From: Sphingomonas jinjuensis
GTDB taxonomy: Bacteria > Pseudomonadota > Alphaproteobacteria > Sphingomonadales > Sphingomonadaceae
DNA: 64,000 nt
Assembly (NCBI RefSeq): GCF_014197105.1
Contig: NZ_JACIEV010000005.1
Span: forward strand, 1-64,000
Direction of reading: 5' to 3'
The translations under genes were made by a program, and so were the position numbers. The notes under the pieces were generated by a model, which was not told where the DNA came from, ran no database searches, and was given only the letters and a program-made list of their open reading frames with translations. Shown piece by piece: positions 1 to 8,941 of the stretch (position 1 is the stretch's first letter; each line of letters opens with the position of its first letter).

Positions 1-78
1 GGCATGGCGCCCGCCGAGTTCACCAACCGCCCCCGACAAGGGCATAAGGACACCGAAGCTAACTTATCAGCGGCCTGA
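1..78 (+). CDS. Transposase C-terminal fragment (partial, continues to the left)
   Basis: The last 25 codons of a rightward frame end at TGA 76-78. The peptide contains MAPAEF, matching the (T/A)PAEF segment that follows the RPHSSLG motif near the end of IS3-family integrase-core transposases. The catalytic DDE region is off the window. The call rests on this short tail plus the terminal repeat just downstream, so the family assignment is tentative. Confidence 0.42.
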   Translation, partial: GMAPAEFTNRPRQGHKDTEANLSAA

Positions 79-95
79 AAACGGGGAGCAGGTCA
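1..95 (+). mobile_element. Right end of an insertion sequence (probably IS3 family), cut by the window edge
   Basis: Frame 1 is open from the window edge to a TGA at 76-78 and reads like a transposase OrfB tail, with a PAEF motif followed by a short polar end. At 83-95 lies ggggagcaggtca, whose reverse complement starts TGACCTGC, the TG...-type terminal inverted repeat of IS3-like elements. The stop codon lying just inside the terminal repeat is the usual arrangement. The rest of the element is outside the window, so family and exact end are inferred, and no target duplication can be checked. Confidence 0.5.
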
Positions 96-174
96 ACGGA
101 CCGGGCTGAAACGTCTTGAGTCGGGGCGCCCTGTTGGCCGATGCCATCGCCAAATATCCTCGCAGCCTCCCCGC

Positions 175-1848
175 TCACTTGCCCTTCAACGCGCCCAGCA
201 ACGCCTTCGCGGCATCCTCGGCCTGCTTCGCGGCGTTCTTGGCGGCGTCCTCAGCGGCCTTTTGAGCGGCACGCGCCGCGTCGTCGGCCGCCTTCTGGGC
301 GTCCTTCGCGACCTTGTCCGCCGCCTTCGCCGCGTCGGCGGCCACCTTGGCGGCATCCTTCTCGGCATCCTTGGCCGTCTTCTCGGCTTCCTTGGCGGCC
401 TTGTCATTGGCTGCCTTCGCGGCATCGTCGGCCGCCTTCGCGGCGTCGCGCGCCGCCTTGTCGGCGGCCTGGTCCGACGCCAGCTTCGCCGCATCCTTAG
501 CGGCCTTGTCATCGGCCGCCTTGCCCGCATCCTCGGCGGCCTTCGCCGCGTCCTTGGCAGCCTTGTCGGCGACCTTGGCGGCAGCATCCGCCGCCGACTT
601 GGCCGCGTCGTCGCCCGCCTTGTCGGCGGCGGCCTTTGCCGCTGCCTCGGCCATTTGCATCGCAGCGGCGGAGTCCGCCGCTGCCTTGATCTGTGCCGCT
701 TCCTTGGCCGCACGATCGGCTTCGGCACGCGCCGCCTGATCGGCTGCCTGCTGCGCCGAGGACGCCGCCTGCTGCGCCGCCAGCATCGCCGCCGCCTTGG
801 CCGCATCGCTGCGGTCCTGTTCGGCCTTCGCCTGGGTAGCTTCGACGGCGATCTTTTCGGCGGCGGCAGCGGCAGCAGCGGCCGCCCGCTCCGTCTCCGC
901 CTTGGCTGCGGCGGCGGCATCCGCCTCGGCCGCGACCTTCTGCGCCGCCGACGCGGCCGCGACCTCGTCGGCGCGCGCGGCGTTGATCGCGACCGCGACC
1001 TCGACGGTCTTGACCGCGGCCGTCGAGGCCTCGGTCGCGATCCGCGTCGCCGCGGCGGCATCGGCGATGTCCGCACTGCCGCCGACGCTGCCGCTGACGA
1101 GGCCGCCGGTCGTGTCGGCAAGCGACACCGGCCGGCCGTAGACCGCCGCGATCGCCACCGGCTCGCTCGCCACCTGCACCACTGCCGGCTCGCTTGCCGT
1201 CACAGGTGCCGGAGCAGGCGCCGGCGATGCCGCCGTCGCGACGGGAGCCGGAGCGGGTTCGGCCGCGGCGGCGGGCGATTCGATTACCTTGGTCGTGCCG
1301 CCGCTTTCGATTTGCATGCGATAGCGATTGTCCGCAGAAATCAGCGCCACCGCACCTGGCAGCACCAGGTCGTGCGCGCCGCCGTCGATCGTCGCGACGT
1401 CGACCGCGCCCTCGAGCACTTGAAGCGAGGTGCCGCGATCGCTCACCCCGACCGAGAAGGTCGTCCCCTTCACCACTGCGGCGAGGTACGGCGTCTTCAC
1501 CTCGAAATGCGGCGTCATCTTCTTCTTGATCATGAAGACGATGTTGCCGAAATCCTCGAACACCCGGGTGATCCCGCTGCTCTGCTCCTCGGCGGCGGGC
1601 AGGCGCAGCTGCGATGCCGGCGCTATCATCATGAATTCCGATCCGCGAACCAGCACCGCCCGCGCGCCACGCGCAGTCGTCACCGTGTCGCCCGCCTCGA
1701 CGGTCAGCCCGCGCGTCGCCACCTTGGCGATGCCGCCGCGTGACACCTGCACCTGCCCCGATGCCTCGCTGATCGTCCAGCTCGCCGGCGCGGCCACCGC
1801 CGTCGTCGAACAGGATGCGGCGAGCAGAGCTGCCAGGGTTTTGCGCAT
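175..1848 (-). CDS. FecR-domain exported protein with a long Ala/Lys/Asp-rich C-terminal helix repeat
   Basis: A 557-residue protein. Residues 1-20 form a signal peptide; Cys13 lies in a poor lipobox (AASC). Residues about 25-190 form a FecR-type beta domain: a stretch on charge and threshold (TVTTARGARAVLVRGSEF), then VKTPYLAAVVKGTTFSV, typical of FecR/LysM-less adhesin-linked proteins. From about residue 265 to the end it is almost only Ala, Lys, Asp and Glu in short KAAxDAAKAA-like units, predicted as one long charged helix or coiled coil. It is divergent from the TpsB gene at 2018 with 169 bp between starts. Such FecR proteins commonly sit beside two-partner secretion and CHASE2 genes in alphaproteobacteria; its role here (periplasmic regulator, stalk or cargo) is not known. 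Confidence 0.8.
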   Translation of the reverse strand: MRKTLAALLAASCSTTAVAAPASWTISEASGQVQVSRGGIAKVATRGLTVEAGDTVTTARGARAVLVRGSEFMMIAPASQLRLPAAEEQSSGITRVFEDFGNIVFMIKKKMTPHFEVKTPYLAAVVKGTTFSVGVSDRGTSLQVLEGAVDVATIDGGAHDLVLPGAVALISADNRYRMQIESGGTTKVIESPAAAAEPAPAPVATAASPAPAPAPVTASEPAVVQVASEPVAIAAVYGRPVSLADTTGGLVSGSVGGSADIADAAAATRIATEASTAAVKTVEVAVAINAARADEVAAASAAQKVAAEADAAAAAKAETERAAAAAAAAAEKIAVEATQAKAEQDRSDAAKAAAMLAAQQAASSAQQAADQAARAEADRAAKEAAQIKAAADSAAAMQMAEAAAKAAADKAGDDAAKSAADAAAKVADKAAKDAAKAAEDAGKAADDKAAKDAAKLASDQAADKAARDAAKAADDAAKAANDKAAKEAEKTAKDAEKDAAKVAADAAKAADKVAKDAQKAADDAARAAQKAAEDAAKNAAKQAEDAAKALLGALKGK

Positions 1849-2017
1849 TCACGTCTCTCCGAATCGAGCGGCCACGCCCGAAATTCCCAGGCTTTTTTGG
1901 GCCGGGTCCATTTCGGTCGAGTATCGGTGAAGGGTAAACAGCGCGTTTGGCATCCCGAGGAATAACGCTTTAACAACGCCTTCGCGGCTAGCTCCCGGTC
2001 TCAACTAAGGGGCTTGC

Positions 2018-3685
2018 ATGTCGGATCGCCAATTTCCTTTCCACGTCGCACTTCTCGCGACCGCGTCGCCTCTGATGGTGTGCGTGCCGGCAGCGGCGCA
2101 GACGCGGCTGGATCGCGCCGATCCGACCATCGTCGAACAGACGCTGCCCAAGCCGTCGGCGGTGCCTGCCGATCCCCAAGCGCCGCTGATCCAGCCGCCC
2201 ACGATTAATCCCGCCGTCACGCCGATCCGCACGGGGACGATCGCAGCGGTCATTGTCGACAGCGGCGGCGAGATACCGCCCGCGGTGTTGGCGCCCGCCT
2301 ATGCCGATGCGATCGGTCGCGACCTCGACGGCGCGGCGCTGGCCGCGTTGGTCGAGCGGATCGCGGATGCCGCCCGCAAGGCGGGATATCCGTTCGCCAG
2401 TGCCGCGATCGACGCCCAGACGATGCGCGACGGCGTGCTGCGCGTGCGTGTCGATCCGGGCAAGATCGATGCGGTCCGCGTGATCGGTGCGCGCAGCACT
2501 GCCGCCGACGCACTGCTTGGCAAGGCGCTGGCCACCGGCCATGCCGTCCGCCGTCGCCAGTTGGAGCGCGCCCTTCTGCTCGTCGGCGACATTCCCGGCG
2601 TGCGCGTCGCCTCGACGCGCTTCGTCCGACAGGACGGCTTTGGAATCCTGCTGGTTACGATCGAATTTGATCGCGCGAGCGCCTATGCGCAGGTCGACAA
2701 TCGCGGCAGCCAGGAAGTCGGGCCATTGCGCTCGACGCTGCTGGGCAGCCTGCGCGGCGTCGCCTCATCGGGCGACGAGCTGGCACTGCTGGCGTCGCAG
2801 ACCCCGACCGAGCCGAGCGAATTCGCTTTCGTTCGGGCACGCTATGCCGCTCCCGTCGATCGCGACGGCTCGCTCCTGTCGGTGTCGGGCTCCTATGGAC
2901 GCTCGCACCCGGGCGGCTTCCTTCGTCCCCTCGACGTGATCGGCCGCAGCGTCGACCTCGGCGTCACCTATGCCCGGCCGCTGCTGCGCAGCCGCGATCG
3001 CAGCCTGTGGACCAGCGTCGAGCTGCGTGCGGTAACGATCCGCCAGACGCTGCTCGGACGGTTGCTGCGCGATGACCGGCTCGCGACGCTCACCGGCTCG
3101 GTCAACGGCGTCAGCCGCCTTGCCGGCGGCGTGATGCGGGGCGAGGTCGGCGTGACCACTGGCCTGCCGCTCGATGGTGTCACGCACCAGGGCGACCTGC
3201 GCACCTCGCGGCCCGATGGCGACGCGCGCTTCGTCAGCGCCGGCTACACCGTCGACTGGGCGTGGCGTCTCGCGCCGCCGGTCAGCGTCGTGGTGGCGTC
3301 GAGCGGCCAGCTCGCGTCGCGGCCGCTGCTCGCCACTGCGGAGCTTGGCCTGGGCGGTCCCGTCTTCGGGCGTGGCTACGACTATGCCGAACGAACCGGC
3401 GACCAGGGCATCCTCGCCTCGGTCGAATTGCGCGGCGATCTCGGCCCGTTCATCCCCCATCTGATTGAGCGCGTGCAGCTGTACGGCTTCGTCGATGGCG
3501 GCATGGTCACCAACCTGCGCGGCGGCACCGGCGGCGGCTCGCTGTTCTCGAGTGGGGGCGGCGTGCGCTTCGGGTTGGTCGGGCTCGATGCGATGGTCGA
3601 AGCGGCGCTGCCGATCAACGCCGACCGCTTCGACACCCGCGACAAGCGCCCGCGCATCTCGTTCCGCTTGTCGCGCGCCTTCTAG
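2018..3685 (+). CDS. ShlB/FhaC/HecB-family outer-membrane transporter (TpsB)
   Basis: A 555-residue Omp85-superfamily protein of the two-partner secretion branch, which exports a large TpsA exoprotein across the outer membrane. Residues 1-28 are a signal peptide ending in AAAQ. A proline-rich linker leads into POTRA domains at about 70-150 and 152-230 (GKIDAVRVIGARS marks the second). The remainder is a 16-strand barrel of ShlB type, with the RGY signature of the L6 loop at FGRGYDYAERTGDQG, and it ends in RLSRAF with a terminal Phe, as outer-membrane barrels do. Length is normal for TpsB. No TpsA-like exoprotein lies next to it in this window. Start ATG follows AAGGGGC. Confidence 0.85.
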   Translation: MSDRQFPFHVALLATASPLMVCVPAAAQTRLDRADPTIVEQTLPKPSAVPADPQAPLIQPPTINPAVTPIRTGTIAAVIVDSGGEIPPAVLAPAYADAIGRDLDGAALAALVERIADAARKAGYPFASAAIDAQTMRDGVLRVRVDPGKIDAVRVIGARSTAADALLGKALATGHAVRRRQLERALLLVGDIPGVRVASTRFVRQDGFGILLVTIEFDRASAYAQVDNRGSQEVGPLRSTLLGSLRGVASSGDELALLASQTPTEPSEFAFVRARYAAPVDRDGSLLSVSGSYGRSHPGGFLRPLDVIGRSVDLGVTYARPLLRSRDRSLWTSVELRAVTIRQTLLGRLLRDDRLATLTGSVNGVSRLAGGVMRGEVGVTTGLPLDGVTHQGDLRTSRPDGDARFVSAGYTVDWAWRLAPPVSVVVASSGQLASRPLLATAELGLGGPVFGRGYDYAERTGDQGILASVELRGDLGPFIPHLIERVQLYGFVDGGMVTNLRGGTGGGSLFSSGGGVRFGLVGLDAMVEAALPINADRFDTRDKRPRISFRLSRAF

Positions 3686-3703
3686 TCGGTGGCGCCGGGC
3701 AGC

Positions 3704-6001
3704 TCAGGCCACCTCGCGCTGGCCGAGCAGCTCGCTGATGACCAAGGCCGGGACGGGGCGGCTGACCAGATAGCCCTGCGCCATGTCGCAGCCCGCAGAT
3801 CGCAGGAACGCAAGGCAGCCCTCGTCCTCGACCCCCTCGGCCACGACCTTGAGGCCCAGGTCATGCGCCAGCGCAATCGTCGATTGCACCATCAGTTCGT
3901 CAGGCCGATTGAGATGGGCGTGCTGGACGAAGCTGCGATCGATCTTGAGCTCGGTCAGCGGCAATTGGCGCAGATAGCTCAGTGATGACTGGCCGGTGCC
4001 GTAATCGTCCATCGACACGCCGATACCGCGATCGCGATAACCGCGCAGGATGGTCGCTGCGCGCTCGGGCTCGGCCAGCGTGGCCGACTCGGTCACCTCG
4101 AATGTCAGACTTTCGGGCGGCACCAGCTGTCGGCCGAGCAGGGCATCGACCGCTTCGACGAAGGACGGCTCGGCAACCAGCGTTGCCGAAATATTGATCG
4201 CGGCGGTCAAATCGAATCCTTCCAGCTGCCAGCGCGCAAGGTCTCGCATCGTCCGGTCGATCACGAAGCAGGTAAGGGCGCTGATCCGGTCGGCCTGTTC
4301 AGCGAGGGGGATGAAGATATCCGGCCGGATCATCCCGCGCGTGGGATGCCGCCACCGCACGAGCGCCTCGACGCTGGAGATGCGATCCTCGGCGATCGAC
4401 AGCTTGGGCTGGTAGTGAACCTCGATCTGACCGCACTCGATCGCCTGGTCCAATTCGCCCATCAGCACGATCCGACGTTCCATTGCGTCGACGTCGATCG
4501 CACTGTCGCGGCGGAAGACGCTGGTCGCTGCAGCTTCGGCGGCGGCACGTGTCGCATTCAGGAGCCGATCCTGAAGCGACGCACCGCCATCCGCTGTGCC
4601 GAGGTGGACGGCGGCATCGATCCGACGTCCGGCGATCTCGACGGGTTGGATCAACAACGCGCGAAGTGCGTCGAAGTAATCCGCCAGGTCGTCGGCCGAT
4701 ACGCCTGGTTTGACGGCGAGCAGTCGGTCGCCGATGCGATAAACGGGTGCGTCGGAGGCGATCGTGATGCGATCGGCAAGCCGCAGGATCAGGTCATGCC
4801 CCGCCTGTTCGCCCAACAGCGTGGCGACCGCGTCAAAATTGCCGATCGTGACGACGACCGTCAGCCCGCCGGACTCCGCCGCAACATCGCGCACCATCGC
4901 AGATCGATTGCCGAGGCCCGTCGGCTGATCGACGCACCGCTCGATCTCCAGCCGGTGACCGATGTCGATCAGAAGACGTCCGATGCCGATCGCACCTAGC
5001 ATCGCGAGCGGCGTCGCAAGCGGATAGATGATGTTGAAGACCGCCTGCGCCGCGATCACGCCAGCGATGACCGCGGCCATCGCCAGGACGCCGCCGGCGT
5101 AAGCCCAGCGCGATGATCGGGGAATGAGAATGGCCATGGCCAGGATCAGCGCGGCCAGCATCATCGTGGCCGTGCTGCCGGCGGTCGGAACCCCGTGGAT
5201 CAGTGTCTCGGCAGCCAGCGCCTGGACGATCACGCCCGGGATGACGCCCCAGTGCGGCGTCGCGTATCGATCGCCCATTTCGATCGCCGTCGCGCCGATC
5301 AGCACGTCGCGGCCACGCACCAGCGCAGGTGGAAAGCGGCCGTCGCGAACATCGATGAAGCTGATGCGCGGCAGCGCCGCCGGGTCGATGCCGAAATCGA
5401 TGGGGAAGAAGGTGTCCGCCGTGCCCGATCGCCGAGCGATATAGGCCGACAGCGATGGACGAGGCACGCCGGCGGTGATCGTGGCGAAGGGTGCTCGACG
5501 AACGACACCATCCGGGTCGGGCTGCATGCTCACCGAGGCCAGGGCGACATGCGGCCGAAACATCGGCAAGGGAAGCGAGTCGATAGAGCGGGTGTCGCCC
5601 GACCGGGCCTGCTGCGCGAAGGTCGGCAGCGCAATCAACCCATCCGCGCGCGCCAGCGCCGCTGCCAGGCGTCGGTCGCCTGCCGGCGTGTTGGCCGAGG
5701 AAAGATCGACGTCGAAGGTGATCGACCCCGCACCTGCCGCACGGAGACGATCTACCACCGCAGCGTAATGCTCCCGAGGCCACGGCCAGCGCCGGATCGC
5801 GCCGACACTGGCGGCATCCATCTCGACGACGACGACCCGCCCACTCGGCACGCGACCGGCCAAGACGGCGCGCAGGGGGTCGAACAACCGGTCTACCCGA
5901 ACGTCCAGCCCGCCGACGACCATCAGCAAACCGACCGCCAGCCCGGCGAGCAGGACTACCGACCGAGGGAAACGAGCGATCGCGGCAGAAAGAGAGGACA
6001 T
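3704..6001 (-). CDS. CHASE2 - degenerate GGDEF - EAL cyclic-di-GMP phosphodiesterase
   Basis: 765 residues. An N-terminal membrane segment (about 12-31) is followed by an extracytoplasmic CHASE2 sensor (about 35-270), three membrane segments (about 278-345), a GGDEF-like domain (about 350-490) and an EAL domain (about 505-755). The GGDEF signature is replaced by RIGDR (422-426), so no cyclase activity is expected. The EAL domain keeps the catalytic set: E545 in EALVRW, N603, E635, D665-D666 in MDDYGTG, K686, E722 and Q742. It should therefore hydrolyse c-di-GMP in response to an external signal. It is convergent with the TpsB gene, 18 bp away. CHASE2 and FecR proteins often occur together, suggesting control of an adhesive surface structure. 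Confidence 0.88.
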   Translation of the reverse strand: MSSLSAAIARFPRSVVLLAGLAVGLLMVVGGLDVRVDRLFDPLRAVLAGRVPSGRVVVVEMDAASVGAIRRWPWPREHYAAVVDRLRAAGAGSITFDVDLSSANTPAGDRRLAAALARADGLIALPTFAQQARSGDTRSIDSLPLPMFRPHVALASVSMQPDPDGVVRRAPFATITAGVPRPSLSAYIARRSGTADTFFPIDFGIDPAALPRISFIDVRDGRFPPALVRGRDVLIGATAIEMGDRYATPHWGVIPGVIVQALAAETLIHGVPTAGSTATMMLAALILAMAILIPRSSRWAYAGGVLAMAAVIAGVIAAQAVFNIIYPLATPLAMLGAIGIGRLLIDIGHRLEIERCVDQPTGLGNRSAMVRDVAAESGGLTVVVTIGNFDAVATLLGEQAGHDLILRLADRITIASDAPVYRIGDRLLAVKPGVSADDLADYFDALRALLIQPVEIAGRRIDAAVHLGTADGGASLQDRLLNATRAAAEAAATSVFRRDSAIDVDAMERRIVLMGELDQAIECGQIEVHYQPKLSIAEDRISSVEALVRWRHPTRGMIRPDIFIPLAEQADRISALTCFVIDRTMRDLARWQLEGFDLTAAINISATLVAEPSFVEAVDALLGRQLVPPESLTFEVTESATLAEPERAATILRGYRDRGIGVSMDDYGTGQSSLSYLRQLPLTELKIDRSFVQHAHLNRPDELMVQSTIALAHDLGLKVVAEGVEDEGCLAFLRSAGCDMAQGYLVSRPVPALVISELLGQREVA

Positions 6002-6872
6002 TCAGGCTCCTAGCTGATCCAGCCTTACGTCCGTCGGTCCTAACGCCAGGTAATGATGTGCTAGAGTCACGTCCGTTGCGGATAGGACGCCAGCGATGGG
6101 GCGAGATGCCGCTGCGAGCGCGAAGTGACGCGGCAACATTCACGCACAATGCCACGCTCGCCTACGGCGCCGGCAGGTTGGCGCGCATCGGGCTTACGTT
6201 CGATTCACCGTTTCAGGGCGGGGTTGTCCGATTTTACGGTCGTCCGAAAGCATCGTCCTTATCGCAACAGACCTTTGGCTATTGGAATGAGAGAGGTATT
6301 AACGGCTGCGGTGGCTGCCTCGAACATTACCGACGGTCTGATGTCGGAGGCGGGCGGAGGACCCAGGATGACCGCTTATCGGTCGAATCAGCCTGCGTCA
6401 TCCGCTCAAAATCTGATCGCATTCGGTGCCTGACCGCGAGCAAGTTTGATACTGCCTGATCCCATGACCGATTGTCCGATGTTGCCATCCACGATGTCGC
6501 CGCCGCGCACTAGAAGTAGCTCGAAAGGTGAATTAAGCCTGCAGCAGCGCAGTACCTACTGTGATCAGACACAGCCCTTCGACGACGCAATCTTAACCGG
6601 GTTCGTCTTGATCATGACGGCGCGCAATCGTCGCCGATAGACGTCGTTGGGCCTGAAAAAATGGACCCCTGCAGCGCGTCGAAAATCGTACATGTTATGC
6701 GGTTCGGACAGCGCCGACAGGCGACGCCTTTCGGCACGCCCGCGTGTCGCGAGCGGCCCGGCGGACGGCATCGCGCTCGACGCGGTCGGGCACACCCGCT
6801 CCCGCAGCATCACGCTTGATCGCCGGGCCGCGGCGGGTCAGAGCCGTCTCGTCTAAGCCATAGGAGAGGCGG
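6002..6872. other. 871-bp stretch without a convincing gene
   Basis: This gap lies between the divergent starts of the CHASE2-EAL gene and the CitE-like gene. Open frames on both strands (for example 6058-6459 forward and 6565-6813 reverse) have no recognisable motif, no good ribosome-binding site and untypical amino-acid use. The part from about 6190 to 6680 looks less GC-rich than the neighbouring genes. It must contain the promoters of both flanking genes. It may hold decayed genes or an untranslated RNA, but nothing can be named. Confidence 0.5.
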
Positions 6873-7706
6873 ATGCGGTTGAGGTCGTTGCTGTTCGTTC
6901 CCGCCGATCGGCCCGAACGCTTTGCCAAGGCCGCGGCGAGTGGCGCCGATGCGGTGATCCTCGACCTCGAGGATTCGGTGGCGCTGGCCAACAAGGCGCG
7001 TGGGCGCGAGGCGGTGGCCGATCATCTGACGGGCACGGCGGACGTCATGCGGCTGGTGCGGATCAATCCATTGACGACTGGCATGCTCAACGACGACCTG
7101 GCGGCGGCGCGGGGCGCTGATGCCCTGATGCTGCCCAAGGCCGAGGGCGCAGCGAGCGTCGCGGCGTTGCGCGCGGCATGGGGGCCGGATTGTCCGCCGA
7201 TCCTGCCGATCGCCGCGGAGACGCCGCGCGGGGTCTTCGCGTTCGGCAGCTACGCCGATGCGCCGGGCCTGTTGGGGCTGACCTGGGGCGCGGAGGATCT
7301 GCCGGCGGCGATCGGCGCGGAGACGGCGCGCGAGCCGGACGGGCGCTACACCGATCCCTATCGGCTGACCCGCTCGCTCACCCTCTTCGCCGCCCATGCC
7401 GCTGGCGTCGCGGCGATCGAGACGGTCTATCCGGCGATCACCGATCTCGACGGGCTGGCGCGCTATGCCGAGCGTGGCGCGCGCGACGGCTTCACCGGAA
7501 TGATGGCGATCCATCCGACCCAGGTCGCGCCGATCAACGACGCCTTCACGCCGAGCGCCGCGGCGATCGGAAAGGCGCAGCGAATCGTCGATGCCTTTGC
7601 GGCGCAGCCCGACGCCGGCGCAATTCAGCTCGACGGCGCGATGATCGATGCGCCCCACCTGAAGCAAGCGCAGCGCCTGCTCGCGCGAGCCGGTGACGCC
7701 GGCTGA
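6873..7706 (+). CDS. HpcH/HpaI-family lyase, CitE-like (acyl-CoA lyase beta subunit type)
   Basis: 277 residues, the normal size for stand-alone CitE-like lyases (malyl-, citramalyl- or similar CoA lyases). The TIM-barrel family features are present: [11 protein letters not shown] at the start, the acidic loop LDLEDSV, R63 in LVRIN, E116 in AAETPRG and D142 in WGAEDL; the Glu/Asp pair binds Mg2+. The 3-kDa acyl-carrier and alpha subunits of citrate lyase are absent, so true citrate lyase is excluded. The stop overlaps the next start (TGATG at 7704-7708), indicating translational coupling to the ferredoxin reductase. The substrate cannot be told from sequence. Confidence 0.85.
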   Translation: MRLRSLLFVPADRPERFAKAAASGADAVILDLEDSVALANKARGREAVADHLTGTADVMRLVRINPLTTGMLNDDLAAARGADALMLPKAEGAASVAALRAAWGPDCPPILPIAAETPRGVFAFGSYADAPGLLGLTWGAEDLPAAIGAETAREPDGRYTDPYRLTRSLTLFAAHAAGVAAIETVYPAITDLDGLARYAERGARDGFTGMMAIHPTQVAPINDAFTPSAAAIGKAQRIVDAFAAQPDAGAIQLDGAMIDAPHLKQAQRLLARAGDAG

Positions 7707-8941
7707 TGACGGATCGATACGACGTGCTGATCGTGGGCGCGGGCCACGCCGGCGCGCAGGCGGCGATCGCGCTGCGCCAGCGCATGTTCGACGGCAGCAT
7801 CGCGCTGCTCGGCGACGAACCCTATCCCCCCTATGAACGCCCGCCGCTCAGCAAGGACTATCTTGCGCGCGACAAGAAATTCGAGCGGATCCTGATCCGC
7901 CCTGAGGCCTTCTGGGCGGAGCGTGACATCGCGCTGCTGCCCGGGCGCCACATCGTCTCGGTCGACCCCATCGCGCATCGCGTGATGGCCGGTGATGGAG
8001 AGGTGATCAGCTATGGGACGCTGATCTGGGCGACGGGGGGCAGCCCACGGCGGCTGGCGTGCGATGGGCACGATGTTCGCGGTGTCCATAGCGTTCGCCA
8101 TCGCGACGATGTCGATCGGATGATCGCGGAGCTGGACGGCGTCGCCTCCGTCGTGGTGATCGGCGGCGGCTATATCGGGCTGGAGGCTGCCGCGGTCCTG
8201 ACCAAGCTCGGCAAGCGGGTGACGGTGCTCGAGGCACAGGACCGGGTCCTGTCCCGCGTCGCCGGCGAGCCGCTGTCGCGCTTCTTCGAGGACGAGCACC
8301 GACGTCATGGCGTCACCGTCCGGCTTGGCGTCGCCGTCGACCGGATTGAGGCGAGCAACAGTGCCGTGGCCGGGGTCCGCCTGGGCGATGGCGAGACGCT
8401 GGCGTGCGAGATGGTGATCGTTGGCATCGGCATCGTCCCCGCGGTCGAGCCGTTGCTCCAGGCGGGCGCGGCGGGTGGAAACGGCGTGCTCGTCGATGCG
8501 CAATGTCGCACGACGCTGCCCGATACCTTCGCGATCGGCGACTGCGCGGCCCATGCCAACGCCTTTGCCGACGATGTGGTCATTCGCCTGGAATCGGTGC
8601 AGAACGCCAACGACCAGGCGATGGTCGTCGCCAAGGCGCTGACGGGGCTCGCGGAGGATTATGCCGCCGTACCCTGGTTCTGGTCGAACCAGTACGACCT
8701 GAAGCTGCAGACCGTCGGACTGTCGATGGGACATGACCGAATCGTGGTCCGCGGCGATCCTGCCGATCGCAGTTTTTCGCTGGTGTATCTGCGCGCCGGG
8801 CGGGTCGTCGCGCTCGACTGCGTCAATGCGGTCAAGGACTATGTCCAGGGTCGCGCGCTGGTGGTGGCGCGCGCCGCGATCGATCCGGCGCGGCTCGCCG
8901 ATCCGGCGGTGCCGCTCAAGGAACTGGCGGTGGCGGCATGA
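7706..8941 (+). CDS. FAD-dependent NAD(P)H:ferredoxin/rubredoxin reductase
   Basis: 411 residues of the class of oxygenase-coupled flavoprotein reductases (putidaredoxin, rhodocoxin and terpredoxin reductase type). The first Rossmann motif is [11 protein letters not shown] (FAD), followed by [14 protein letters not shown], the family hallmark. The second is [11 protein letters not shown] (NADH). A C-terminal reductase domain includes the IGDCAAH segment binding FAD. It would pass electrons from NAD(P)H to a 2Fe-2S ferredoxin feeding a P450 or Rieske oxygenase. No ferredoxin or oxygenase gene is adjacent, so the partner lies elsewhere. It overlaps both neighbours by a few bases. Confidence 0.88.
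   Translation: MTDRYDVLIVGAGHAGAQAAIALRQRMFDGSIALLGDEPYPPYERPPLSKDYLARDKKFERILIRPEAFWAERDIALLPGRHIVSVDPIAHRVMAGDGEVISYGTLIWATGGSPRRLACDGHDVRGVHSVRHRDDVDRMIAELDGVASVVVIGGGYIGLEAAAVLTKLGKRVTVLEAQDRVLSRVAGEPLSRFFEDEHRRHGVTVRLGVAVDRIEASNSAVAGVRLGDGETLACEMVIVGIGIVPAVEPLLQAGAAGGNGVLVDAQCRTTLPDTFAIGDCAAHANAFADDVVIRLESVQNANDQAMVVAKALTGLAEDYAAVPWFWSNQYDLKLQTVGLSMGHDRIVVRGDPADRSFSLVYLRAGRVVALDCVNAVKDYVQGRALVVARAAIDPARLADPAVPLKELAVAA

Noticed and set aside
262..1743. Long open frames opposite the FecR gene, up to about 490 codons
   Set aside because: They result from the Ala/Lys/Asp repeat codons of the real gene and have no ribosome-binding site or family motif; the peptides are Arg/Gly-rich artefacts.
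6058..6459. 133-codon forward frame in the gap before the CitE-like gene
   Set aside because: No ribosome-binding site and no motif; left as unexplained sequence rather than a gene.
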